Shown here: one piece after another, positions 1-6,035 of the stretch
Layout of the letters: each line of letters opens with the position of its first letter
How positions within the stretch are numbered: the stretch's first letter is position 1
Source of the DNA: Prevotellaceae bacterium
Lineage (GTDB): Bacteria > Bacteroidota > Bacteroidia > Bacteroidales > UBA932
DNA length: 6,035 bases
Direction of reading: 5' to 3'
NCBI GenBank assembly: GCA_031278135.1
Contig: JAITKY010000304.1
Span: 1-6,035, forward strand
The notes under the pieces: model-generated
Database searches by the model: none
Seen by the model: the letters and a program-made list of their open reading frames with translations, nothing else
What the model was told of the DNA's origin: nothing
Position numbers and translations under genes: made by a program

Positions 1-110
1 CGTTGAATATTACGGCGGCTTCAATCAGAGGTATGGAGGTTTTGAGCGGTAATAATATTGAAAACTTGTCCAGAATAAGTATGGTCGTTACATTAAAAAT
101 GTATAAATGA
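1..110 (+). CDS. C-terminal end of an unidentified protein (partial, enters from left edge)
   Basis: An open frame runs from base 3 to a TGA at 108-110 and gives 35 residues ending NLSRISMVVTLKMYK. No start lies within the window, so the gene would begin further left. The ending alternates polar and hydrophobic residues and could be the last beta strand of an outer-membrane barrel of the kind common in Bacteroidota, but this is a guess from pattern only. The frame is short and one minus-strand frame is also open across the same bases, so it may not be coding. It does not resemble the end of YicC, which often precedes gmk in this phylum. Confidence 0.35.
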   Translation, partial: LNITAASIRGMEVLSGNNIENLSRISMVVTLKMYK

Positions 111-197
111 AACGCATAAAACCGTCAAAAGCATACATATCGTCGATGCACTCTCCCGAAATAATCTTGTAATCCATCTTTTTTACATTTTACATAA

Positions 198-560
198 CTA
201 ATATCAGAAAATACTTTCCGTACTCTGAAAATCGATCTCGATTTGCGTCCTGTGTTCCATAAACCCGATGACGCTTGCATGGCGCATTTACATCTGGGAT
301 TATTTGCTTATTGGGTCGTCAATACGGTGCGACATCAGTTGAATGCGGCTGGAATCAATTCTCAATGGAGGGAAATTGTCCGTGTTATGAATACCTAAAA
401 ATGTGTTACTACTATTATGACTAACGATAAACAGGAGCGTATATCTATCAGATCCTGTTCCAGACCGAATACAAAAGTCGCTAATATATACAACCTTCTG
501 AAATTGAAATATGCGTCTTTCATTCGTGAAAAATCTGTACTCCTCAAATCTCAAAATTAA
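198..560 (+). pseudogene. IS4/IS1634-type DDE transposase remnant, C-terminal part with internal stop
   Basis: Reading codons from 198 gives a clear transposase C-terminus. It includes SENTFRTLKIDLDLRPVFHK, then AHLHLGLFAYWVVNTVRHQL, WREIVRVMNT and KCVTTIM, ending at TAA 558-560. The glutamate at 207-209 is followed six residues later by the lysine at 228-230, matching the E-x6-K half of the IS4 YREK signature, so this is the last catalytic acid of the DDE triad. The codon after MNT is TAA (396-398) where the family normally has Gln, so a CAA-to-TAA change is likely. A stop at 195-197 closes the frame upstream, and the N-terminal two thirds with the first two catalytic aspartates are absent. 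The protein would have cut and joined insertion-sequence ends; this copy is dead. Family assignment rests on recalled consensus, not on a search. Confidence 0.88.
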
Positions 561-602
561 AAAAATCGAAATCCAGGGGCGACGCATTTAAATTTGTATT
601 AG

Positions 603-830
603 TTTCAAAAGATACTCTTTGTTCAAGCGGCTTTTAGTCTTTTTGAACGTAAAGGTTCTGAACCTGAATCTTTTTTGAGCAAATTTAAACCGATTTTTCT
701 TACAATGGATCTGTCAATAAATAATAGAGATTATGTCAAATTATTTTTTATGAGAATAATAATTTCTCCGATTTATAACAAATTAATTTTCAAAGTTGAA
801 AAACAAACTACCATAATCTCTATTAAATAA
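603..830 (+). pseudogene. Start-less open frame of unknown origin
   Basis: Seventy-five sense codons are open in one frame between TAG 600-602 and TAA 828-830, in very AT-rich DNA where stops are expected often. The first half reads like protein (KILFVQAAFSLFERKGSEPE). The only ATG is at 705, which would leave 41 residues rich in Lys, Ile and Phe. The opening loosely recalls helix 1 of TetR regulators (IL..A..LF..KG), but the rest of a TetR helix-turn-helix does not follow, so I do not call it that. The frame is the same as that of the transposase relic upstream. The second half lies inside the inverted-repeat element at 722-825, which supplies all but the last bases. It may be a gene fragment truncated by that insertion, or chance. 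Confidence 0.25.
653..676 (+). terminator. Weak intrinsic-terminator-like hairpin
   Basis: AGGTTC-T-GAACCT (653-665) is a perfect palindrome that can form a 5-bp stem with a CTG loop. It is followed five bases later by six T (671-676). A second stem, GTTCAA (621-626) with TTGAAC (643-648), lies just upstream. This could be the terminator of the lost insertion sequence. The stem is short, the T tract is displaced, and the bases fall inside the 603-830 open frame, so support is limited. Confidence 0.25.
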
Positions 831-831
831 A
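716..831. mobile_element. MITE-like 104-bp element with 14-bp terminal inverted repeats and AATAAA flanks
   Basis: TAATAGAGATTATG at 722-735 is repeated exactly in inverse orientation as CATAATCTCTATTA at 812-825. Immediately outside both repeats stands the same hexamer, AATAAA, at 716-721 and 826-831. Perfect terminal repeats with a short direct repeat on each side are the mark of a transposed segment, and 104 bp is typical of a miniature non-autonomous element. No transposase is encoded inside. The neighbouring IS4/IS1634-type relic belongs to a group that makes AT-rich duplications of about this size, so it could be an internal deletion derivative of a related element; that link is inference. 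Because the DNA is AT-rich, the hexamer alone could match by chance, but the 14-bp repeat is unlikely to. Confidence 0.5.
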
Positions 832-861
832 CATAAATTACACCCTATTAATAAAGTATAA

Positions 862-1113
862 CATTATCTTCCCACAGAGACGACAGGGGGTGTATGCGAT
901 ACGCTCTGCGATGACAATACACCAATGTGCGTCGGCATGGGACGTATCGTTATTGCATGTCCCTTAATGTATATAATTCCTGTCGGTTACAGCAATGTTC
1001 CTGTCGTGGACAGGAAAGTTGAGGTTGGCGGCAATAATATTCCGGTTTACGACAGAAATGTTGTAGATTCCTCGAGAAACGAAGTACTTTTCGATGTCGA
1101 AAATATAACTTAA
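862..1113 (+). CDS. Small hypothetical protein or fragment with a degenerate 14-residue repeat
   Basis: The frame is open from 862 to TAA 1111-1113. The first ATG is at 925, giving 62 residues; without a start requirement it runs 83 residues and includes four Cys in the first half (GGVCDTLCDDNTPMCVG and IACPL). There is no Shine-Dalgarno-like site before 925 and no signal peptide. The C-terminal half contains NVPVVDRKV and NIPVYDRNV 14 residues apart (994-1020 and 1036-1062). Pro, one of the Val and Arg are kept with different codons, which suggests the segment was once under protein-level selection. I do not recognise the family. It ends about 85 bases before the gmk promoter. It may be the tail of a larger repetitive surface protein left in the debris rather than a working gene. 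Confidence 0.35.
   Translation, partial: HYLPTETTGGVCDTLCDDNTPMCVGMGRIVIACPLMYIIPVGYSNVPVVDRKVEVGGNNIPVYDRNVVDSSRNEVLFDVENIT
886..963. repeat. Imperfect inverted repeat in a locally GC-richer patch
   Basis: CGATACG at 897-903 pairs with CGTATCG at 943-949. Further out, ATGC (894-897) can pair with GCAT (955-958) and GGG (888-890) with CCC (961-963), with bulges on the right arm; C897 is shared between the two arms, so not all pairs can form at once. The patch is noticeably richer in G and C than the DNA on either side. It lies within the 862-1113 open frame, so coding constraint or chance could also explain it. Confidence 0.2.
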
Positions 1114-1140
1114 ATTAAAAAACAAATGTTATTATTTGTT
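1088..1140. repeat. Two short hairpins after the small open frame
   Basis: TTTTCGA-TG-TCGAAAA (1088-1103) is a 7-bp perfect inverted repeat over the last codons of the 862-1113 frame. AACAAAT-GTTATT-ATTTGTT (1121-1140) follows just after its stop. Either could slow or end transcription ahead of the gmk promoter, but neither has a GC-rich stem or a clean T tract, so a terminator call is not secure. Confidence 0.25.
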
Positions 1141-1199
1141 GTTAATATGAGCAATTAGAGTTAGAGTTTCGTGTTTTTTGTTAAAAATATTTAAAAATG

Positions 1200-1230
1200 T
1201 TTGTCACAATATAATATTGTAATAATTTTG
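1200..1230 (+). promoter_or_regulatory. Bacteroidota-type promoter for gmk
   Basis: TTTG at 1200-1203 is followed after 19 bases by TAATTTTG at 1223-1230, an exact match to the TAnnTTTG -7 element with a proper -33 box and spacing for the primary sigma factor of Bacteroidota. Transcription would start a few bases after 1230 and leave a leader of roughly 15-20 bases before the gmk ATG at 1254. This is the best promoter match in the window and shows gmk can be transcribed independently of whatever lies upstream. Confidence 0.7.
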
Positions 1231-1253
1231 CACAAAAAATTAAAAGTAGGATT

Positions 1254-1847
1254 ATGGATAATATAATTATTTTTTCAGCGCCATCGGGGTCGGGTAAGAC
1301 CACAATTATCAACAAACTATTGAAAAAGTTTCCTAAACTGGAATTTTCGGTTTCGGCAACAAACAGAGATCCGAGAGATGATGAATCTCATGGCATCCAT
1401 TATTATTTTTTGTCGCAGGACGAATTTAACAGCAAGATAACTAACGGGGAATTTCTGGAATGGGAAGAAGTTTACGGAGGCGCGATGTACGGGACATTGC
1501 TGTCGGAAATTGACAGGATATGCAAATCGGGCAAAGTTGCGTTATTCGATCTCGACGTTCACGGAGCGTTAAAAGTTAAAAAGAAGTTCACAAACGCTTT
1601 TTTGATATTTGTATTGCCGCCGTCGATCGAAGATTTGAAAGAGAGATTGGAAAAACGCTCTTCCGAAACGCCTGAATTTCTTGAAAAAAGATTGGACAAA
1701 GCAAAAGAAGAAATCATGCACGCAACCAAGTTCGACTACATTCTTCTGAATGACGACGTCGATGAAGCTTTGGTGGAAATACACGATGTAATACACGATT
1801 TTCTGGAACATAAACTGGTGCCAAGTACATTTCGAATAGTCGATTAA
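1254..1847 (+). CDS. gmk: Guanylate kinase
   Basis: This 197-residue cytosolic enzyme phosphorylates GMP to GDP with ATP, an essential step in supplying GTP and dGTP. Length and motif order fit the bacterial family. The P-loop is APSGSGKTT (residues 9-17). The GMP-binding segment is SVSATNRDPR (32-41), with Ser34, Arg38 and Arg41 in the expected places, then HYYF (49-52). EWEEVYGGAMYGT (69-81) carries the conserved Glu and the Tyr-Gly-Thr. LFDLDVHGA (97-105) holds the catalytic-site Asp. The lid has RLEKR (131-135) and KRLDKA (145-150), and NDD (166-168) is the late family signature. Family members usually read SxTTR and PRxGE where this one has SATNR and PRDDE, mild departures in the GMP loop. 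The ATG at 1254 is placed correctly for the P-loop and follows a promoter; the AGTAGG upstream is at best a weak ribosome site. The usual upstream partner yicC is not present, and the downstream neighbour is secA rather than nadD. Confidence 0.97.
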   Translation: MDNIIIFSAPSGSGKTTIINKLLKKFPKLEFSVSATNRDPRDDESHGIHYYFLSQDEFNSKITNGEFLEWEEVYGGAMYGTLLSEIDRICKSGKVALFDLDVHGALKVKKKFTNAFLIFVLPPSIEDLKERLEKRSSETPEFLEKRLDKAKEEIMHATKFDYILLNDDVDEALVEIHDVIHDFLEHKLVPSTFRIVD

Positions 1848-1855
1848 TGGTTTTT

Positions 1856-1880
1856 GCAGTAAAGGTAATACCTTTATTGT
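1856..1880. terminator. Palindrome after gmk, possible terminator or operator
   Basis: TAAAGGTA-A-TACCTTTA (1860-1876) is a perfect inverted repeat. Allowing G-U pairs it extends to GCAGTAAAGG...CCTTTATTGT, a stem of about ten pairs with a five-base loop. It begins nine bases after the gmk stop. T-rich runs follow only at about 1886-1900 and 1907-1910, so it is not a textbook intrinsic terminator. A binding site for a dimeric regulator ahead of secA is the alternative. Confidence 0.4.
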
Positions 1881-1923
1881 ACGCATTTTACATATTTTTT
1901 ACGGTCTTTTAAGAATTATCGTG

Positions 1924-1931
1924 TATATTTG
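1924..1931 (+). promoter_or_regulatory. Possible -7 element of a secA promoter
   Basis: TATATTTG matches the Bacteroidota TAnnTTTG -7 consensus exactly and lies 33 bases before the secA ATG, a normal leader length. No good TTTG box is seen 19-21 bases upstream; only a T-rich run ending near 1900 is present, so the promoter may be weak or need help. With the palindrome at 1856-1880, this suggests secA has its own transcription start besides any read-through from gmk. Confidence 0.5.
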
Positions 1932-1964
1932 CGCATTATTATTTGACTATAAAATTGTATTTAT

Positions 1965-4900
1965 ATGAATTTCGTTAATTCTGTTTTAGCAAAGATTTTC
2001 GGTACGAAATCTGAAAAAGACTTGAAATTGATAATGCCCAGAGTAGCGATTATCAATGAGATATATCCCAAAATTTCGCAATTGAGCAACGATGAACTCC
2101 GGGCAGCTTCGCTGGCTTTGAAGAAAAAAGTCAGAGACTATTATGCCGGAGAAGAACAGGAAATCGCTGAACTCAAAGCGAAAATGGATAATCCTGACTT
2201 CGATATTAAAGAGAAGGAAAAGATTTATACTGAGGTGGACAGTCTCATCGAGGAAGTTGATCACAAGATTGAAGAAATTTTGCAGGAAGTTTTGCCCGAA
2301 GCCTTTGCGATAGTGAAAAGTACGGCGCAGCGATTTAAAGAAAACGAACAACTCGTCGTTACCGCAACCGATTTCGACAGGCAACTTGCCACTCAAAAAT
2401 CCAGTGTCGTTATCGATGGCAACAAAGCAGTCTGGGCAAATAAATGGATGGCTGGAGGAAATCTAATCACTTGGGATATGGTGCATTACGACGTACAGTT
2501 AGCCGGCGGGATAGTGCTTAATTCCCCGAAACTGCAATATGAAAACATGACCGACGGGAAAAGAAAATTAATCGGCGCTATTGCCGAAATGGGAACCGGC
2601 GAAGGAAAAACCCTTGTCGCGACATTGCCCGTTTTCCTCAATGCTTTGGCAGGCAAAGGCGTACACGTAGTAACCGTCAATACGTATCTTTCGCAACGCG
2701 ACTCCGAATGGATGGGACCGATATACGAATTTCACGGATTATCAGTAGATTGTATCGACAAACACGAACCGCATTCCGCCGCAAGACGGAAGGCTTATGC
2801 CGCCGACATCACTTTTGGAACAAATAATGAGTTCGGATTCGACTATCTTCGTGATAACATGGTATTTTCGCCCGATGAACTCGTGCAGCGCAAACATCAT
2901 TACGCAATTGTCGATGAGGTTGACTCAGTGTTGATCGACGACGCCCGTACACCGCTTATTATTGCCGGTCCCGTGCCACGCGGCGATGACCAAATGTTCA
3001 ACGAATACAAACCATATGTCGAAAAGTTGTATTCGGCTCAACGAAACCTTGTTACACGATTGTTGTCGGATGCCCGGAAATTCATCGCCGAAAATAAAAC
3101 TGACGATGGCGGATTGCTTTTATACCGGGCGCACAAAGGTTTACCGAAATACAAACCAATAATAAAATTCCTGAGCGAACAGGGAATCAAATCGTTGATG
3201 CAGAAAACCGAAAACATTTACATGCAGGATAACAGCCGCAATATGTTCAAAGTCACCGACGATCTGTTTTTTGTAATAGACGAAAAACAAAATTCTGTCG
3301 AATTGACCGACAAAGGCGTTGAATATATTTCGAATATGGTGAGCGATTCTTCGTTTTTCGTGATGCCCGACGTGGGAAGCGAGATCGCGAAAGTCGAAAA
3401 AAGCGAGTTATCGGCTCAGGAAAGAGAGACTGTAAAAGACACTATATTAAGTGATTATTCTGTAAAATCGGAGCGGTTGCACACCATACACCAATTGTTG
3501 AAGGCTTATACGATGTTCGAAAAGGAAATCGAATATGTGGTGATGGATAACAAAGTGAAAATCGTTGACGAACAGACAGGTCGTATCCTTGAAGGACGCC
3601 GTTATTCCGACGGATTGCATCAAGCCATCGAAGCAAAGGAAAATGTCAAGATAGAGGCTGCAACACAGACTTTTGCAACAATCACTTTACAGAACTATTT
3701 CCGTATGTATCACAAACTTGCAGGTATGACCGGTACAGCTGAAACCGAAGCGGGCGAGTTCTGGAAAATCTATTATCTCGACGTTATCGTTATCCCAACA
3801 AACAAACCCGTGATACGTAACGATTTTTCCGATTTGATTTACAAAACGAAAAGAGAAAAATACAAGGCTGTTGTGGCTGAAATCGAGAAACTTAGTAAAA
3901 AGGATAAACGTCCTGTGCTGGTAGGTACAACTTCGGTTGAAATTTCGGAATTGCTGAGCAAGATGCTCAAGATGAAAAACATCAAACACAATGTGTTGAA
4001 CGCTAAACAGCATCAGCGCGAAGCAGAAATCGTCGCCGAAGCGGGACAAGCCGGAACCGTTACCATCGCAACCAATATGGCTGGACGTGGAACCGACATC
4101 AAACTCGGCGCAGGTGTCAAAAATGCAGGAGGATTGGCGATTATCGGCACCGAACGCCATGAATCACGCCGTGTGGACAGGCAGTTGAGAGGACGTTCGG
4201 GACGTCAGGGCGATCCGGGAACATCGCAATTTTATGTCTCTCTCGAAGATAATCTTATGCGACTGTTCGGATCCGAACGGATAGCAAAATTGATGGATTC
4301 TCTTGGCATTAAAGAAGATGATGTTATTCAGTCGGCGCTTATTTCGCGTCAGATCGAAAAGGCGCAACGTAAGGTCGAAGAAAATAATTTCGGTATCCGG
4401 AAACGTCTGCTTGAGTATGACGATGTTATGAACTCGCAACGTAAAGTGATATATGCGCGCCGTAATCACGCTTTGCATGGTGAACGGGTTGATGTTGATA
4501 TACTTAACATGATATCCGACTATTGTGATTCTCTGGTCGAACAGTTGGCAGGGCTCGATTACGAATCGTTCTACAAGGAAATAATCAGAAGTCTGTACAT
4601 ACAACCGCCTGTCAGCGAGGAAGAATACGCCGAAATCAACAGCGCTGAAATTGCGGAACGGCTGGCTTTGGCTGTCGAAGAAACTTACAACCGCCGCATG
4701 GATATTCTATCGGAACGAATATTCCCGTTTATCAAAAATTTGTATGAAAATCAAGGACATATATACGAAAACATACAGATTCCCATAAGCGACGGTCACA
4801 AAATGCTGAATATTTCCATCAATCTTAAGGAAGCGTATGAGACTAAAGGCAAGGCGCTTGGAAAATCGTACAGCAAAACTATAATGTTAGTCATGATTGA

Positions 4901-5318
4901 CGAACACTGGAAGGAACATTTGCGCGAAATGGACGAACTGAAACAGTCGGTACAAAACGCTACTTTCGAGCAGAAAGACCCACTTTTGATTTACAAATTC
5001 GAATCGTATAACCTGTTCAAAACCATGCTCGACGAAATAACGCACGAGTTGATCGGCATGTTGATGAAAGCGCAGATACCTCTCCGAAACGAAAACGATG
5101 TGCGCCGTAGCGAACAGCGACGTACCGACATGAGCAAATTGCAAACACGACGTGAAGATTTGGCGGCTGCAGGTGGCTCCGACGAACAGCGTTCCACCGC
5201 TCCGATCAAAGTCGAAAAACGTCCGGGACGCAATGACAAATGTCCGTGTGGCAGCGGTAAAAAATACAAAAACTGTCACGGAAGACAGGAAGAACTCGAA
5301 AATAATTTTATGGAATAA
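1965..5318 (+). CDS. secA: Preprotein translocase ATPase SecA
   Basis: SecA drives unfolded preproteins through the SecYEG channel using ATP and cycles between cytosol and inner membrane. At 1,117 residues this is the long Bacteroidota form (E. coli has 901). A charged coiled-coil-like insert lies at about 60-110. The motor domain has the Q motif YDVQL (175-179), Walker A MGTGEGKT (209-216) and the DEVD box (317-320). The enlarged preprotein-binding region follows (about 330-520). The second motor domain has MTGTA (588-592), VGTTS (653-657), [10 protein letters not shown] (703-712) and the arginine-finger segment [13 protein letters not shown] (740-752). The helical scaffold and two-helix finger end with IDEHWKEHL (978-986) and EQKDP (1002-1006). 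A charged linker leads to the zinc-binding tail [14 protein letters not shown] (1093-1106; ligands Cys1093, Cys1095, Cys1104, His1105), the SecB/ribosome contact site. Oddities: about 16 extra residues before Walker A (186-205) and Phe1001 where the fingertip usually has Tyr. The ATG at 1965 gives the usual N-terminus; no Shine-Dalgarno is seen. The frame is intact throughout. Confidence 0.99.
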   Translation: MNFVNSVLAKIFGTKSEKDLKLIMPRVAIINEIYPKISQLSNDELRAASLALKKKVRDYYAGEEQEIAELKAKMDNPDFDIKEKEKIYTEVDSLIEEVDHKIEEILQEVLPEAFAIVKSTAQRFKENEQLVVTATDFDRQLATQKSSVVIDGNKAVWANKWMAGGNLITWDMVHYDVQLAGGIVLNSPKLQYENMTDGKRKLIGAIAEMGTGEGKTLVATLPVFLNALAGKGVHVVTVNTYLSQRDSEWMGPIYEFHGLSVDCIDKHEPHSAARRKAYAADITFGTNNEFGFDYLRDNMVFSPDELVQRKHHYAIVDEVDSVLIDDARTPLIIAGPVPRGDDQMFNEYKPYVEKLYSAQRNLVTRLLSDARKFIAENKTDDGGLLLYRAHKGLPKYKPIIKFLSEQGIKSLMQKTENIYMQDNSRNMFKVTDDLFFVIDEKQNSVELTDKGVEYISNMVSDSSFFVMPDVGSEIAKVEKSELSAQERETVKDTILSDYSVKSERLHTIHQLLKAYTMFEKEIEYVVMDNKVKIVDEQTGRILEGRRYSDGLHQAIEAKENVKIEAATQTFATITLQNYFRMYHKLAGMTGTAETEAGEFWKIYYLDVIVIPTNKPVIRNDFSDLIYKTKREKYKAVVAEIEKLSKKDKRPVLVGTTSVEISELLSKMLKMKNIKHNVLNAKQHQREAEIVAEAGQAGTVTIATNMAGRGTDIKLGAGVKNAGGLAIIGTERHESRRVDRQLRGRSGRQGDPGTSQFYVSLEDNLMRLFGSERIAKLMDSLGIKEDDVIQSALISRQIEKAQRKVEENNFGIRKRLLEYDDVMNSQRKVIYARRNHALHGERVDVDILNMISDYCDSLVEQLAGLDYESFYKEIIRSLYIQPPVSEEEYAEINSAEIAERLALAVEETYNRRMDILSERIFPFIKNLYENQGHIYENIQIPISDGHKMLNISINLKEAYETKGKALGKSYSKTIMLVMIDEHWKEHLREMDELKQSVQNATFEQKDPLLIYKFESYNLFKTMLDEITHELIGMLMKAQIPLRNENDVRRSEQRRTDMSKLQTRREDLAAAGGSDEQRSTAPIKVEKRPGRNDKCPCGSGKKYKNCHGRQEELENNFME

Positions 5319-5349
5319 ATTTTTGTCTGTTTAATTATGTAATATTAAG

Positions 5350-6009
5350 GTGAAAATAAGTCAGACAGTCAAAACAACGCTCGGGATTGCATCTCTGTTT
5401 ATTTTCGGATTGTTGTTCGGAAAATTGCTCGATTTGACAAATACTAAGGATCTTGCCGAACAAAGCCGCACTTTGTTTGGCAAAGGACTCGAAGCGGCGG
5501 AAAAAGGTAATTACAGAGAATCTGTTGAAATTTTATCGAAATCGATAAAACTTGATTCAACTAATATTGAAGCCCGTAACTGTCTGGGAAAAACTTTGTT
5601 GCGTATGGAAAAATATGCTGAGGCTATCGAAAGGCTAAATGTAACAACTGTCGATGCCAAAACGCTGACAATCAGAGGCGACGCTTATTTTGCTCTCGAA
5701 AACTACAGCGCCGCTTTCGCCGATTATTCTGAATCGTTGAAAATTTCGCCCAATGCCTCTGCTTATGCCGGTTTGGGAAATGTATTCGTGAAAATGAACA
5801 ACATCCCCGAAGGTATTAACAATTACACAAAAGCCATCGAACTGAAATCCGATTGCGCTGATTATTACTTCGTCAGAGGAAAAACCTTCAATCGGCAAGG
5901 AAAATACGAGGAAGCAATCAACGACTTCAACATAGCGCTCAAAATCGAACCGGATAATGCCGTGTATAAACAAAACAAAGAGTTCACCGAAAAAATTTTA
6001 ACATACTGA
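5350..6009 (+). CDS. Membrane-anchored tetratricopeptide-repeat protein
   Basis: The product is 219 residues. Residues 1-10 are basic and polar (MKISQTVKTT), followed by one hydrophobic segment at about 11-28 (LGIASLFIFGLLFGKLL), best read as an uncleaved signal anchor that leaves the rest outside the inner membrane. Five TPR units fill the remainder, at about 38-71, 72-102, 103-136, 137-169 and 170-203, each with the small/aromatic pattern (GNYRESVEILSKSIKLD, GKYEEAINDFNIALKIEPD). TPR arrays bind other proteins and have no catalytic role; the partner is unknown. The start is GTG at 5350, because the nearby ATG at 5337 is followed at once by a stop and is out of frame, and later starts would lose the anchor. 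AAGG directly before GTG is too close to be a good ribosome site. It lies 31 bases after secA with no terminator between, so co-transcription and perhaps coupled translation are likely. A role near the export or envelope machinery is inference from position. Confidence 0.88.
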   Translation: MKISQTVKTTLGIASLFIFGLLFGKLLDLTNTKDLAEQSRTLFGKGLEAAEKGNYRESVEILSKSIKLDSTNIEARNCLGKTLLRMEKYAEAIERLNVTTVDAKTLTIRGDAYFALENYSAAFADYSESLKISPNASAYAGLGNVFVKMNNIPEGINNYTKAIELKSDCADYYFVRGKTFNRQGKYEEAINDFNIALKIEPDNAVYKQNKEFTEKILTY

Positions 6010-6035
6010 TTTTTACATTTTTTTTGACACAGTTA

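Noticed and set aside
300..587. 95-codon minus-strand open frame
   Set aside because: It lies antisense to the transposase remnant, whose plus-strand frame matches a known family along its length; the minus frame is its shadow.
589..596. TAAATTTG as a promoter -7 element
   Set aside because: It matches the TAnnTTTG consensus, but there is no -33 box at a suitable distance and no credible gene start downstream.
994..1062. Direct repeats considered as a CRISPR-like array
   Set aside because: There are only two degenerate units 42 bases apart, with differences mostly at third codon positions, which fits protein repeats and not CRISPR.
1..1253. Search for tRNA or other RNA genes in the gene-poor stretch
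   Set aside because: No cloverleaf, CCA end or conserved T-loop sequence was seen by eye.
2962..3162. 66-codon plus-strand frame inside secA, and a 60-codon one at 5152-5334
   Set aside because: Both are out-of-frame readings of secA with no domain signal.
4887..5279. Long minus-strand open frames opposite the secA 3' end (also at 1986-2396, 3687-4160 and 4164-4604)
   Set aside because: secA is intact and motif-complete on the plus strand here; the minus frames show no recognisable domain and reflect its codon pattern.
6010..6035. T-rich end with TTTG as terminator or next promoter
   Set aside because: Only 26 bases remain after the TPR stop, with no hairpin and no room for a -7 element, so nothing can be concluded.

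Overview
The window looks like chromosomal DNA of an AT-rich member of the Bacteroidota, probably Bacteroidales. Three observations support this. SecA is about 1,117 residues long and has the enlarged N-terminal and preprotein-binding regions typical of the phylum. A Bacteroidota-type promoter (TTTG, 19 bases, TAnnTTTG) stands in front of the guanylate kinase gene. The starts lack strong Shine-Dalgarno sites. All intact genes are on the plus strand.

Layout: bases 1-110 hold what may be the last 35 codons of a plus-strand gene that enters from the left. Bases 111-1199 are a decayed stretch with no convincing intact gene. It contains the C-terminal third of an IS4/IS1634-type transposase with one internal stop (198-560), a start-less open frame (603-830), a 104-bp segment with perfect 14-bp terminal inverted repeats flanked by AATAAA on both sides (716-831, MITE-like), and a small frame with a degenerate 14-residue repeat (862-1113). 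The expected yicC neighbour of gmk is not visible here, so this debris may mark an old rearrangement.

From 1200 on the region is ordinary housekeeping DNA: a promoter, gmk (guanylate kinase, 1254-1847), a 117-base gap with a palindrome and a possible second promoter, secA (preprotein translocase ATPase, 1965-5318) and, 31 bases later, a membrane-anchored TPR protein (5350-6009) starting at GTG. secA and the TPR gene are probably co-transcribed. The TPR protein may act at the membrane near the export machinery, but only position and topology suggest this.

I did not find a clear new biological system. The points most worth a second look are a roughly 16-residue insertion in SecA between the Q motif and Walker A, a Tyr-to-Phe change at the SecA two-helix fingertip, and the MITE-like element beside the transposase relic.
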